64,000 nucleotides of DNA. Origin: Udeniomyces pyricola (lineage: Eukaryota > Basidiomycota > Tremellomycetes > Cystofilobasidiales > Mrakiaceae). Shown here in pieces: positions 49,649-64,000 of this stretch (position 1 is the stretch's first letter; the number at the start of each line of letters is the position of its first letter). The position numbers and the translations under genes were made by a program. Location: positions 567,375 through 631,374 of the forward strand of contig BCIK01000016.1 in assembly GCA_039545295.1 (NCBI GenBank). Reading direction: 5' to 3'. The notes under the pieces were generated by a model. The model saw only the letters and a program-made list of their open reading frames with translations, ran no database searches and had not been told where the DNA came from.

Positions 49649-52467
49649 TCAATCCCGCTTGAATCGGAGAAGAGGAGCCAGATGCGATACATCACAAGCC
49701 TTGCCCAGGAAGTCATGCTGCAGTGAGCGATGAGAAGTCTGATGTTAACACAGTCTCACAAAGATATTGCATGGCAAACCGAGCGCGAAGTTCGAGCATT
49801 GTAATGAAATTGAAAACGAAAGGCGGCTCACCTCCAACAGCTCGGTTGCGGTCGCTCGCGATTTGACGTCAACACATAAGCAAACTGAAAGGAAACTTTT
49901 GAGTTCTCCACTGAGCGCTTCCGGCTTCTTAAGAGTTGGCGTGCCATTAGTTGCGATAAGGTAGAGAGCCTTGAGCGGTTCCTCGTCGAGATACGGCGGT
50001 TCGTTCTCGATCATCTCGATAGCCATGATCCCGAGCGACCAGATATCAACCTTAGCGCCATACTCCTTTTGTTTGACAACTTCCGGTGCCATCCAGTAGG
50101 GCGTGCCGACCATAGTCGCCCGCTTAGATTTCTCGGATGAGAGCTTCGCACAAAACCCAAAGTCGGCTATAAGAGGCAAATCGCCGGCGTGAATTCACAA
50201 GTCACTACATGAACAAGACATATGGGACATGACCATGATAAGAACAGACTAACTGATCTTGACTTCGCCAGCGATGTTGAGTAAGACGTTGTCGCTCTTG
50301 ATATCGCGGTGGATGATGCTACGCTGATGGAGGTGCTGAAGACCCTTGCACGTCTGGTGATGAAGCCAGATAAGAGCGGGAGATGTTACGTAAATTCAAC
50401 CAGTCAATTCTGATCCTGGCATTCAATATCGATGGGATTGAATGAAGAAGACACACCTCAAAACAAATCCCTGCGATCTGATCTTCTTCGAGTTTGTTGT
50501 TCTCGATGACATCGGTCAAAGCTCCGCCCTCCATAAACTCCATCACAACCCAAAGTTCGGTGTTCTTGATGAGAAAAGCCTCAATAAAGTTTACGACGTT
50601 GGGGTGGTGTGACTCTTTCATGACCACGATTTCGTTGACGATCAGTTCCTTGCGGGGTTGCTGTGCCAAATCCATTTGTTTGATGGCAACTTTGGAACCG
50701 TTATCAAGCGACTTGGCAACGAATACCATTCCGGAAGCTCTGAAGGATGACGATAAGGACGAGAAGATCATTCAGCGATTACGATCAATCTCAACGACGA
50801 AATCCCAGGCAAAGAAGGACATCGACTCACCCTTGCCCAACTTTCTTGATTTTCGCATACAGCACACCAGGATCGTCTTTACTGACGACTTGCCGGAGTC
50901 GATCCATAATTTGAGCCTCGCTCATTGTGCTGATGCGTCTTTCGGATTGCTTGGCGATGGCAGCTTGCTCAGTGGCAACGTTGGGAGTTGAAGGAAGAGC
51001 GATTCTAGGAGGAGTCGCAGTCGAAACGGGATGGAAAGACGGTTGGGAGGGCGCATGAGACGGAGTTTGACCTGAAAGAGAAGGGGTCTCGCTGCCATTT
51101 GGTTTCTAGTTCGAGAAGAAAAAGGGAGACAGTCATTGTCAGTTATGTGACTCGCCTGGGAATACATGAGAGAAAGGCTGAGTTTGATGTACCGGAGCTT
51201 GATGAGGTTGAGGCTGACGACTTTGTTTCGGTGGTGGTGGAGCGGGTCGCGCGGCCACAGGATAGATTTGAGAAGTGTTCGGGCCATTCGGGATTGACCG
51301 ATTCTGCCGAGAAGCTACCGATGGAGCTGATGGACGAGGGACCGGCGGTGTATTCGACGAGGTAGCTCCAAGACCAGTTCCACCGAAGCGGGCCGGAGGG
51401 GGTGTAGGAGTGGACGCCGAAGAAGGGTTATGTCGAGCAGATGAGCTGGACGGACCAGGGGCATTGGTGGGACCAAGTCCAAGGCCGAAGTCGTCGTATT
51501 CGCCGCCTCGTTTTTGGATGTCGGTATAGAACTCAAGCACGTCAAGAACTGCCTGAGGGTTCTTTGCGTAGTCTTCTTTGGTGATGGCTGAGGACGTGAG
51601 AAGTCGGGTCCATTGTTCGGGCAGACCCTGATTTTGCCATATGGACGATCAGCCTTGAACCACTAGATAGTCCAATTCCGACAGCGGAAGCAGGTACTGA
51701 CAGTGAATGCACCGCTCACGGGATCGAAGCCGACGTGGACCTGATGGACAAAGTTGGTCGGGCCACTGACCCCGAGCGGGGAGCGTTCGTCTACCGGCCA
51801 CACACGTATGGAGATGAGCCGGTGCCAGATTTCAAAGGTCCAAGGGTAGTGAAGCGCTTACAAATGATGTCCAGCCAGCTGTACAGCTCTTCGTCACTCT
51901 TGAGGGAGATGAAATGCGTCTTGTCCTTGGTCACGATCTCGATGCAGTACGGCTTCAGATCCGTACGCTGCACGTTACTGATATCTCGGAGTTGAACAGA
52001 AGCGGACGCGTGAGGGGAAGTCTGGATCGGAGAGGGATGTCAAGACTCAGCTCCAGAATGACATGTATGCAGACTGATCGGATATTCTCTAGGACGCGGC
52101 CTGCTGGGAGGAGGAAAGAGGGATATAGCGAGATGGAGAACGCCGACATCACATTCGTCCTCAAACTATCGCAAGCCCCATTGGATTACTTGGGACGTAC
52201 CTCAGACTTTCTGAACGACAGATACTGATCTTCTAGCATCATCCACCGCTTACTCCACATGAGAAAGTTGTCTTTCACGCTCACGTAGCCAGCACGGAAC
52301 GAGAAAGGGCCCGAGCTTTGGCCGATGATGGATGAGGTGGGCGAGCTCGAGTTGGAGGAGAATGACTGATTTGCCGAACGAAGGGATAGTGATGCCATCG
52401 ACGCTGACGGGGGAGCTGGAGCTGCCCGCGAAGGGGTCAGCGATGTTGATTTATAGGACGACGCCAT
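49649..52467 (-). CDS. STE20: PAK-family protein kinase
   Basis: Ste20/PAK kinases act downstream of the pheromone receptor and Cdc42. Three domains are readable in order. A PH domain begins near residue 50 ([20 protein letters not shown], then [17 protein letters not shown]). A CRIB motif [20 protein letters not shown] follows near 51740, with [19 protein letters not shown]. After a proline-rich linker the kinase domain begins with GQGASGMVF, then VAIKQMDL (ATP lysine), [37 protein letters not shown] and [12 protein letters not shown]. The last exon reads [20 protein letters not shown] and ends at TGA 49649-49651, the standard Ste20 end. I start at MASSYKSTS (52467); an in-frame ATG at 52494 is possible. 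The PH-CRIB-kinase order is the fungal type found in Cryptococcus mating-type loci. Confidence 0.95.
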
Positions 52468-53690
52468 GTGGTACGAATGGTAGAGACGGCTCAAGGGAAG
52501 GGGGGGGGGGAGAGGAGAGTGTGATGATAGGAGGGGGAAAGGCTACAGACACAGGTCTGCTGGTCGTCATGATTCGTTGTGCTTGCACCTAGTTAGTTCA
52601 TCTAGGCTCACTAGCAGTGCGACCGTGTCGAATGTTCATGATGGACGCACGATAGGTGGAAACAGACAGTTCGCGTCGACAGTACTTTGAGTTTCGAGGC
52701 CTGCAAGGCGATGAGTGCGGCTTGTGCAAGCGTATATCCGGATAAGAACAGATAGGCGAGATGGGGATACGGGGATGTCGGTAAAGTGGTCTCGCGTGAA
52801 ATCGTAGTGGAAGCCTGTGGTGGCCAGGAGCAAGACGGGTGATGAGGGATCTGACGAGGTCAAGGGTTGGTGGATGTCGCGGGAAACAAGGGGGACGGGA
52901 CAAAGAGATCGCCAAACAGAGCCAAACAACGCCCTCCGCGATCCGGCTTCATATATGCACGCTTATGATGCAAGACAACTCACATTCATGCTTCATATGA
53001 TGGCAGCCTGATTAATTCGCTCTGCATCTAGGGGTCAGTCTCATGATCGAGAATGCCTGGATCAGCGCGAAGAGATTGCAAGCCCAAGGCGAGCGATCAC
53101 AACCGACCTAGCATTGAGCGCTGAGCATCGGTCATATATGAGCCTCACCCTGAGCGCCCCGAGCAATCAAGTTGAATGGTCAAGAAGCGGCGAGCCTGAG
53201 GCGAGCTGTCACAGCCCTGCAGTCTTAAGCATGGACCACAGCCCAAGTAACGATCAACACTGCATTATAGTGGCGCTTTCTTCACATTTTCCCATATATC
53301 CGCAGTCTAACATAAGAACGCTTGCACAACGCAAGTGTCTCTTCCTACTGCGAAAACATTTTTTTCTCGTAATACGCTACCATCGGCAGACGCTTGCGGG
53401 AGCCCGGTACGTCCAACGCCGCTCTCGAGTGCACGCATGATTAGGATATAACGTGAGAATTACGTCCATCGTTCAACGTCTATCGACCATCGTCCAACGT
53501 CCAACGCTCATGATTGCCATATCGTCATCGAACATAAATCATCGATCATGACTGTCATATTGCCAGCCCATCGACAAGCCGACTTCTCCAGGCAAATCAA
53601 GTTCCAAATGAATGTCTAATACTGCCAAATCAATTACACTCTGCACAGAGACTGATCTGTTCTAAATCACTCCTCTCGCATTATGGCTCA
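52468..53690. other. Intergenic region between PMS1 and STE20
   Basis: No gene is supported. An 11-nt G run (52500-52510) lies in the likely STE20 5' leader and reads as C on the sense strand. An AGCGCT hexamer lies at 53117. Short direct repeats related to CGTCCAACG and ATCATCGATC cluster at 53460-53550. Open frames here are proline/arginine-rich and look random. Confidence 0.5.
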
Positions 53691-56600
53691 TCAGATTGAT
53701 TTCCAATCAAGCGGAGGCCCGTCTCTCGAGCGAGACAAACTTGGACTTATGCTAGTCAAATGTCGCATCGTTGGGCGTCCATGAGGACAGTTCTGTACAA
53801 AGACATGAGGAAGATCAGTGATGATACAGCAGAATGCATGAAGTTCCAAGTGTAAAGCTTACCCATGGTTGTTCGATATTGGAGAGATTACACAAGACCT
53901 GTATATCGAGCGGCATGGAGAACAAGATGAGCTGTCGGCCGCGACCATAACGGAAAAGGACAAGGTGCATACACGGACCTTCTTCATCTGACCCTGTGTC
54001 AACGACTTGCCTATCATGATGCTTTTGCGGCAAGCACGCATGGCAAACATGCTTCGGGCCTTAGTACATCGGATCATCTGACCAGACGGGCGGTCCTGCA
54101 TCATGTGTAAGAGTTCTTCAAGATCTGCGAATCAAAGTACTTGTTCTGATATCAGACACTCGAAAGAGAGAACTTCCACACGAGTAAGCATCAGTACTCA
54201 CCTCGAAAATCAAATACCGTCTCTTTACTTATGGGTTGAGCCGCAAGATAGACTTTCTCGGCGTGTTCAGTGCCCGCACCACCGTTTGGGTCGCCGATCA
54301 CGAGCTCAAACCCATTCTTGCGAAGCATGTCGAGGTTTTCCGAAACCAAAACGGTACTGGCGGCACCCAGATCAAGAGGACGAGGTCTGGTCCAGTCGAA
54401 GAAAGCAGGGTTGTATTAGAGAGAGTACAGGCACATTGCCTCCATGTAGCTAGAAATAGACTAACCGGATGAGCTTTTGAGATTGAATGACTGTGTTCTG
54501 CTGAAGGTCTTCGAAATTGATCTTTTCGTCCGAGGCATGCTGATCGACGATAAAGAGGTCGTCACCTGACTCCGACTTCTTACGTGCTATGATGAACCCA
54601 AGATTGAACTGGCCAACGACGTTCATAGATAGGAAGTCTGACTTTTTGATAGTCATCTCCAACATCGCCTCAGCACCAGGTGCATCGAAGTTCAGCCCAG
54701 ATGAAGGCACTTCGGCGTCTGATACTGGACAAGCGATGCGGAGGGTGTCGGCTTTTGCTGCGTATCGAGAAAGAAGCTCAGCTTGATTGAGGGAGAGGGC
54801 CGATACGAATGAAGGAGAACGGCTTGAAATCTCAGCGAAAGGCCCAGCTGCGCGTGAGGATGGCGTTCGCTGAAGTGGAGAGTTTGCTGGTCGAATTGAA
54901 GACAAGAGTGAAGGGATAGGCAACTGATAATCATCCTCATCGTAGTGCATGCCGACATGATGATCCTCAGATGACTCAATCTTGATAGCGCTCTCACGAT
55001 TGAAGGGTGTGTCGAATAAGGACATAGTTGGGCGCCGCGATGCGCAATTGTCCTCGTTTGACCCCGAAGTGGACGAAAATGCGTTGGAAAACAGCCGGAT
55101 CGGAGGTTTTTCCGTAGTCATTGGTGATTGCTGTAGGCACACGTCTGATTTTGCTACAAGGTGAGGTGGTGTTTTGACGAGGGGCTGAACAGGGGAACCC
55201 GACGTCGTTGAATCCGATGTATCACGTCGCCGCTCATGAAGGCTGGATATTGTCGAATTTGCGTTCATAGATGGATGGGAGTGGGAGACTATGGCATAGG
55301 CAGCTGAATCCTTGGGAGATAACAGATTCTGGATTGCGTTCTAGATATGAAGTAAACTACGATCCATGAACATGCGCACTAACAAACGCATGGATCGCTC
55401 GATGTATGCGAAGTTATTGTATACTCACCGGTATAGCGTCAACAAGGTACGCCTCTTGGTGAAGAAGGACAGTCCTTTTGTCTGGGGTGAGATTCACATC
55501 ATACGAATCTAAGAAAGCAAACAAAGCGTTTTAAGTTGCGATTGAGTCAGAATGAAGAATAGCCTAGCATATACTACAACGCACTAGTTGGAAGCTTGAT
55601 GTCCAGTACGATAATTGGGTATTGAAGGGAATTGAGTGTGCGATACACATCGTTGATTGCCTTTTGTATCTAAATCCAGGAAGTTCCGAAGATGAACGGA
55701 GTCAGTGAGTAGCGAAGGCCACACTCGTTTCGGTGTTTGGAATCACCTTGGGCAAGAAACATGGCCGTCCGTTCAGATAGAAGAATTGTCGGTCGTTGCT
55801 CAATCTACCAGTAGATGCGGCAGAGATCAATCCCTCGAGAACGATGGGTCTGATGAATACATGATACATATCAGCTGAATGGGGAAGCATGAATCTAGCG
55901 GCGGCACAGTGCTCACGGTTTTGCTTCTGTCATATCGTGGTCTTCGTGGGAATCGTCGTAGCGATCAATAGTGGTAGTAATTGCTCTGAGTGACTCCGTC
56001 GTTTTTGGCTGCCAAAGAGCAGAAACTGCCGATAAGAGGGAAGGAGTGCCAGATGTCTGAATATGAACGATCCGCTTTCTATAAGAAAGAGGAAGATTAC
56101 CGGTCAGCCATAAACGTTAACGCAATGTCATCGCATGGGCTGGAGGTTTGTATTACCCATTCACGAGTCCGATGACCGATAATCGTACACCGCGGGCAGA
56201 ACTGGCAGGTACTAGAGCATACGCGCTGAGAAGGGTCAGGGCTTTGGCGTACTCTCGCTTAATGTGCTTTCGAAGTTCCTGGTGTCGAACAGGAAGAGGT
56301 GCAAAGAGGCCTTTGACTCTGATTGTAGTACCTCTCTGGATCGTACAGATGGAAAGTTCGATCAGATAGTCAGGACCGTTGACAAACCCAGCAATCCTGA
56401 GAGTACAAGCAAAGGCAAAGAGGACTGACTTGACGGGCCGTCTTGCTCGCCGAGTCTACAAGTGTGCCCAATCGGTCAAGCTTGAGAACAGTCCCAACCG
56501 GTGCTTCCGAAGACGTTGCTGTGACGATTTCGACGGATGTGCTCAGCGCGCATAGTGATGACAAAGCTTCACCCCTAAACCCAAACGATGTCACTGCGTC

Positions 56601-57090
56601 GAGATCATTGAATGAGCTGAGCTTTGATGTGTGGTGCTTGAGACCTGTATATATTAATTAAGGCTTGTGAGCCACGCATGTATTGTCAGCCATATTTGAA
56701 GAGATAATAGCGATTATCCGGATGATTATCTGTGGACCGGACGCACCGATTCCTGCGTAATCCGAAGACGCGATCCCTGACGCGTCGTCGATCACTTCTA
56801 TGGATTCCAAGCCATGGTCCTTAAGTCTGACCTCTGTACAAGAGCGAACATGTATGGTCTGGCTTAGAGGTACGGCTTTATCTGCTCGGAGTAATCGGCT
56901 AGGGTAACAAATTGGAGGGCGAAACAGGCTAATGGTGCGTGAGTCGCGTACCAATATTTCTTGCTCCAGCGTCAAGCGAGTTTTCGACGAGTTCTTTGAT
57001 CGCGGTCTGAAGGTCGACCACTACTTGACCAGAGGTGATGCGATGAACAGATGTGTTGTCGATGGGCCGGATCGCGTTGGTAGTCGTCAT
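53691..57090 (-). CDS. PMS1: MutL-family mismatch repair protein PMS1
   Basis: PMS1 pairs with MLH1 and nicks DNA during mismatch repair. The start [20 protein letters not shown] is followed by the GHKL ATPase motifs [17 protein letters not shown] and [16 protein letters not shown]. The C-terminal half carries the endonuclease domain: [35 protein letters not shown], and [21 protein letters not shown] short exon [11 protein letters not shown] joins to [12 protein letters not shown], the typical PMS1 end; a short tail then stops at TGA 53691-53693. The metal-binding DQHA(X)2E(X)4E motif is present as [12 protein letters not shown], so nicking activity should be intact. The linker between ATPase and endonuclease halves is long and Ser-rich. 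GAPDH is divergently transcribed. Confidence 0.95.
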
Positions 57091-58175
57091 GTGGGAGGTG
57101 TGGTTGTTAGGAGGTAAATCGGGAATCGAGTTTGCTGTAGATCATCAACGCATTACACATCTTCGACGCGTTTCGTTCCTTCTGTTTGGTAGAATATGGT
57201 TATACATAGTAACATGCAGGACTCAGCGCATGACAATCATGATCTCAACCCCTATCACAAATACCACATCGCAGATATGTTGTTCATAGAATTAGCCCGG
57301 CGTGTGGTCGATGAATGGCTAGGAATTATGACTTATATGGCTTGTAAATGTTGACGTGACGCGACGTAATGGTACGTGGCTATGCGCGTCATCAAGGAGA
57401 AAGTGACCACAGACTGCTCGATACTACTAGGTCTGATATATAAAGCTAGCTAGCAGTGAAAGTGTAGGCTCGAAACATCGAAAGAGCGTGATAGCTGTAT
57501 CCAATCCAGAAGAGAGTCGTTAGATGAGAGATCATCGATCAACGTTTGGTACTCGACGCATGGAAGCTCCTGCCGTCTTCGAAAGTGGTGACATCACTCG
57601 CGTGTACGTATATATGAATGCGACGATGACCACAGGTTTGGGAGTCTACATCCTGAATACGTTCAGATGTGTGTTCATGAGATATCAGATCATCGGACAG
57701 GACATTCTGAATGTGGGGTATATACGCTCGGTAACAATGTGATTGATTGCGTGCGCACGCAGGGCCGAAACGTCGGAAGCTGGTACCGGTATAGTCAAGG
57801 CTGACTGGTATGGCTGAATAGCCGGGCGCTACTCATGAGGCAAAGAGAGAGGATAGAGGGACGAGGCGACCGATTCGGTCGGAAGAGAGCGATATAAGGA
57901 AATGAATGGGGCAGAATGTGGATGAACACGTTGGGGAGGGGGAGCTCATGGAAGGAGAGAAGATGGGGAGGGGACAACCCCAGTCGGGGAAGCTGGCGGG
58001 GACGAAAGTCGAGATTGGTGGGAGCGATCTCGCAACTGCAAGAGAGGGCAAGCTTAGTGATGAACTAAAAGTCGCTCGAGCTTTTCCTCTTCTTCGACCC
58101 CCATCTCTCTCTTTCTCTCTCCCTCCACCCCCTCCCCTCACAAACCACCCCTTCACACCCCTTTCTTCTATCATC
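57091..58175. other. Divergent promoter region of PMS1 and GAPDH
   Basis: No gene is supported. The part near GAPDH ends in a long CT tract. An ATCATCGATC word lies at 57531. A small frame at 57524 (MRDHRSTFG) has no CaaX end and no family likeness. Confidence 0.5.
58079..58175 (+). promoter_or_regulatory. Pyrimidine-rich tract of the GAPDH core promoter/leader
   Basis: About 95 bases just upstream of the GAPDH ATG are almost all C and T. Such CT tracts next to the transcript start are common in strongly expressed fungal glycolytic genes; the assignment rests on that and on position. Confidence 0.5.
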
Positions 58176-60351
<2,176 letters not shown>

Positions 60352-61080
60352 TGTCAATGTTTCCCTTGTTCTACGTTACTTCCGATCGCATGACCTTCGT
60401 GTTTCATTTCTCTGATACTTTCGCCATTGTAAAGAAGCATATCGTGTTCGCTGCTTGCCAAGCAAATCCTCTTGTGTCCATCGGTAATCGTTTCACGAAC
60501 CTGAATGCTTGCCAACATCTACAAGCTTGAACAAAAACCGAGCAGATGTCGGCTCCCAGCCCTTCAGGTTGCTAACCATCAATCAGATACATAATCGTTG
60601 ACGTATTTCTATCATATGCTAGCCAAGCCTACCAGCATGCAGACCTAGTACATATATGGCCGTCAAAGTCTGACCCGATCTTCAGAACTGCGTTCGTAAT
60701 CAGTCACTCGATGTCGTCGTTTCTCAGATCTTAGTAAGCACCCACAGTTACAAGTCACAAGTGTCATGATTGCGATTGATCCAGAGAAGGCTCGATCAAA
60801 AGATCCTGGAGCTAGCTGTTCAATCTATTGCGAAATGCATCTTGTACCGCATAGTACTTATGTATTACTAGAAATGTTGACTGCGACGTAACTACACTTG
60901 ATGTCGACGACCGCACCTGCGGGCTGATTGCGCTGTGATCAAACGTCAAATAGCGCTCATCACAAGCTCACGTCCCCGCTAACCTCACCCGGACTACCAT
61001 CTCCCACCGGTGTCATTCTTATCCATCACTCCCTTCAGTAGCTCACGTCTAGCTCACACCCTTCAGGCCCAAATTACACC
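60352..61080. other. Intergenic region between GAPDH and the double-Myb gene
   Basis: No gene. It holds the GAPDH 3' region and the promoter of the Myb-type gene. An AGCGCT hexamer lies at 60952, about 130 bp before the proposed start. Confidence 0.5.
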
Positions 61081-63572
61081 ATGCTTCGTCAGACCTCCGA
61101 CTCATCAAAGCATCCGCCGACATACCCTCTACACAGTCGCCCCCTTCGCAGAACGTCTCTCCCAACTCCATCGGCCTTTCCCGTTGAGACCCCTCACCCA
61201 TCTGCTATCGCACCGGCTCCAATTCCCTCAACCTCAGCTGCACATCTTCTTCGTCCTGATGCGAATTTCACATGTCACTCGCGACTGGGCTCACTCTCAC
61301 GCTCTCGTACCTTCACCAGCTCGCTTACTGGCGCAAGGTCCAGTTCCGAGTCTCCAAATCCTGACAGCGTTCCCTCACCGTCGCCGAGATTGCACCAGCG
61401 CGCCAAGTCAAGTAGCCACATTCAAGGTCATCATATCACCGGTAGTTGTAGCGTAAAAGCTGTCTCAAGCCTTAACGAAGGGCCGCCGTCGAAGAAAGCG
61501 AGGAAAAGATGGACCGAGCAGGAGACTCAACAGCTTGTCGATGGTTGTAACAAGGTCGGTCATGCCATCTTCTTGCCTCCCTTTTACTCTTATCGTACTG
61601 ACTTTCTTGATTGATTTGTTGGGCGGAACAAGTGGGGAGTAGGAAACTGGAAGACAATGCTGAACGATCCCGAACTGACGTTCGACGATCGGTCTGCGGT
61701 TGACCTCAAAGATCGGTGGGTACGGGCCACATGCCGAGCGCTGATCATACAACGAATGTCCAAACTGATATTTCTTGTGAACCCCTTGTCCACGGAACTA
61801 TATCGCTGTCAAGATTTCGAACACATTTTCCTCAAGCTTACCATCAGGTAATCTTGCTAACAGTTGCCTTAAGCATGAGTCTTGCCCAGTGCGATGAACT
61901 GAACCCCTGTTCTGCTTTAGCTCTACCCTAGTGCAAAAACCCACAACGCCTCGGCCTCGAAGTTGAAAGACTCTCGCGCAGAGGAAACTGGCCTTCGCGT
62001 CGAGAAAAAGGAGGGGAAGAAGAAGCGCACCTTCTCGGCGGCTGAGGATTTGGCTCTCAAGACTGGTTTTGATCTGGTGAGCCACACTATCCTTTGCCTC
62101 AACTGCAATGACGCAAACAGTAGAAGTTCACGGATATCTGAAAAACTTACTATAAGGTCTTGCTTTCTGGGCTAGCATGGTGCGGCATGGGCCAAGATCG
62201 TCAAGGATCCTATATTTCAATCGAGGAAGAGCATCGATCTCCGGGACAGATTCCGTAACGTCAGTTCCTATGCGTTTTGAGGTCCCGTTTATGATTGTGT
62301 TACTGACTTTTTGATGGTTAAATCTCACACTATAAGGCTTTTCCGGATCTATATGCTCAAGCAGGTTACAAACCTCGCATGACCAGATCGAAAACTTCGC
62401 CAGCTTTCGAGCACTCGTCATCTATTGACCCAAGCGAGGCTGGTCCAAGCGACACATCACCTCGACGACGCAGACGCTCTCTCAGCATCAGCATATCCAA
62501 TCACGATACCTCGATCGAGCTTGGTCCTGCAACTCCAACAGTCCAAGGCAGAAGAGCATCGCTTTCGAGCGCGGTCGCCCTTGCCTGTTATCCATCGCAT
62601 AGTGTTGTACCAGAGTCACTATCCCCTACTCAATCAACACGATGCCTCCAGTCCCTCACCAAATATTCGAGCTCCCTTTATCAATCGTCCTCTTCTCACT
62701 CCCCTACCAGTCCACCAGGCCATCAGCAAATTGTGCCGCCAACATGTTATCCCTTCGCTCAATGGTCTGCCTTCGATCTCGTCTTCGATCAAACCCACAC
62801 ACTTGCTCCCGCTCAGTCTAGCTGGCTTCCTTCTCACTATGGTTACAATAACACAACTATCACTCAACAGCCCAATCATGTAATCCCTTGGCCCTCTGCA
62901 TCAGACTCCGGCGCGCCGGACCTGTATTGCCCGTCTGAGGCCGCCCCTTCAACTCCCACTGTTCTTGCTTCCAACTTCAGTTTTACCCATCATCCAACAG
63001 CAGGCGATCTTATATACTCCACAGCTCGTCGATCGTCTCATTACGAATTCGATCGTCTTACGCTTCCGGCTATGAGCGCAGACGCTTTGAATTCTTCAAG
63101 CACAGCCGACACTTCAACTTCCTCTTTACTCAGCGATCTCCACTCAGACGCAGAAGAATCTTGCTCGTCCTTTCTCTTCGCCACATCGCAGCTGGAAATC
63201 AGCGCGGCACACCGGTCTAATCTCTCGCTGCCGGTCCCTGAAAGCTTTTCATTCTTGTCATGCGATCCATCGTTGCCGGTCCACACGTCACAGTCGTGCG
63301 TACCTTCGGCTCGCACCACCGATGACTACACCATACAACGTCAACCATCCGTGCGCTACGCAGACGCTGGTCAGGGCGAATTTTACCTTGCGCATAACTC
63401 CGGACGTTTTCCTTCCAGCCCTCCCGCAACTACTTCTCAGGATGACATAGGCTTGGACAGTGGGTCTGGAGCAGCAAGGAAGAGGAAACGGGTGGCGAGT
63501 AAATTGGCATTCGAAGACGGACTGCATTGGCTGGACCTTTCTATGCTAGGAGGAGAGGGCGATAGTTGTTGA
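61081..63572 (+). CDS. Double-Myb telobox DNA-binding protein (Tay1/Teb1-like)
   Basis: Two Myb repeats of the telobox type are readable. Repeat 1 is KRWTEQETQQLVDGCNK joined to WGVGNWKTMLNDPEL and DRSAVDLKDRFRTHFPQAY. Repeat 2 is KKRTFSAAEDLALKTGFDL joined to HGAAWAKIVKDPIF and RKSIDLRDRFRNAFPDLYAQ. The VDLKDR/IDLRDRFRN words are the telobox signature that contacts TTAGGG repeats. Two tandem teloboxes resemble the fungal Teb1/Tay1 proteins, which bind telomeric repeats and some promoters. A Ser/Pro-rich N-terminus of about 135 residues precedes them and a long Ser/Thr-rich tail follows, ending LHWLDLSMLGGEGDSC at TGA 63570-63572. The start at 61081 is the first good ATG of the long frame and is not proven. 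Confidence 0.82.
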
Positions 63573-63857
63573 TCTTTCGCGCTGAGATGACGAAACTTTG
63601 CTGCGGTCAAGTGTCTATGTACGGGTTGACTCATGTTTCTACTGCAAGAACAAACGGCACGACGAAGAAATGAAGATCACATATATCATCAACGAATGTC
63701 ATCAGAGATCGGTCCGGCCGATTGATGAATGATGAGAGACCTGGGAACAAGGAAATTGATGCGGCAGGAAGAAAAAAACATGATCAGAGAATGATAAGCA
63801 CAGGACAAAGCGGTACGGTGATAAGACTTGGATGGTACGTACTACTAGGATAGCTGA
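63573..63857. other. Short intergenic stretch next to pheromone gene 2
   Basis: The 3' ends of the Myb gene and of pheromone gene 2 face each other. I see no gene. Confidence 0.5.
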
Positions 63858-63980
63858 TCAGGCGATGGTGCAGTTGAAAGGCATGACGTTTCGGTTCCAT
63901 CCCTTCTCGGCGACGGGGGCCTCGGTCGACTCGGCGGCGGTGGCGACGAAGGGGGTGAAGATGGCGGTGAAGGCGTCCAT
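63858..63980 (-). CDS. Lipopeptide mating pheromone precursor 2
   Basis: A 40-codon gene on the minus strand whose leader of 25 residues is identical to that of precursor 1 (MDAFTAIFTPFVATAAESTE then APVAE). The remainder is different: KGWNRNVMPFN followed by the CaaX box CTIA. The Cys should be farnesylated as in precursor 1. DNA identity with gene 1 covers all 75 bases of the leader codons and the 20 bases of 5' leader visible before the window ends (63906-64000). Base usage and processing pattern agree, so this is a true second pheromone gene and not an assembly echo, because the mature segments differ completely. Confidence 0.94.
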   Translation of the reverse strand: MDAFTAIFTPFVATAAESTEAPVAEKGWNRNVMPFNCTIA

Positions 63981-64000
63981 TGTGAAGAGGTGAGAGTGTG
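63906..64000 (-). repeat. Right arm of the inverted repeat, running into the window edge
   Basis: Reverse complement of 43823-43917. The window ends inside the match, so its true outer limit is unknown. Confidence 0.93.

Noticed and set aside
57524..57742. Possible third pheromone-like small gene (MRDHRSTFG)
   Set aside because: No CaaX box at the end, no shared leader, no likeness to the two true precursors.

Overview
The window is a piece of a basidiomycete fungal chromosome, most likely from a Tremellomycetes yeast of the Cryptococcus/Kwoniella type. Genes are dense and on both strands, most are split by many short introns (donors gtgagt, gtatgt, gtacgt, gttcgt), and proteins are rich in Ser/Pro low-complexity tails. 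The strongest lineage clue is two tiny genes for mating pheromone precursors that begin MDAFTAIF and end in a C-T-I-A farnesylation box, the form known from Cryptococcus.

Positions 1-42500 look like ordinary housekeeping sequence. In order: glycogen phosphorylase (-, cut off at the window edge), the ribosomal-protein importin adaptor SYO1/HEATR3 (-), an unrecognised protein (-), an ER-type membrane protein (-), a block of decayed mobile-element-like sequence with a CCHC zinc knuckle, the neddylation factor DCN1 (+), a Ser/Pro-rich protein (-), the cyclosome subunit APC1 (+), DAHP synthase (-), a METTL14/KAR4-like RNA methyltransferase-complex subunit with a glutamine-rich tail (-), an unrecognised protein (+), EMC1 (+) and EMC5 (-) facing tail to tail, and the deadenylase CAF1/POP2 (+), whose catalytic exon junction seems to need a 1-nt exon.

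Positions 43800-64000 look like the pheromone/receptor (P/R, MAT) locus. A pheromone gene (+) at 43.8 kb and a second one (-) at 63.9 kb face each other across about 20 kb. Between them lie the pheromone receptor STE3 (-), a small charged protein (-), the PAK kinase STE20 (-), the mismatch-repair gene PMS1 (-), GAPDH (+) and a double-Myb telobox protein (+). The pheromone genes are identical in the visible 5' UTR and the first 25 codons but encode different mature peptides. STE3 receives the partner's pheromone, STE20 signals downstream of it, and the pheromones are this strain's outgoing signal.

All gene spans run from start codon to stop codon and include introns. Exon joins were read by eye from splice signals and family similarity; no search or transcript data were available.
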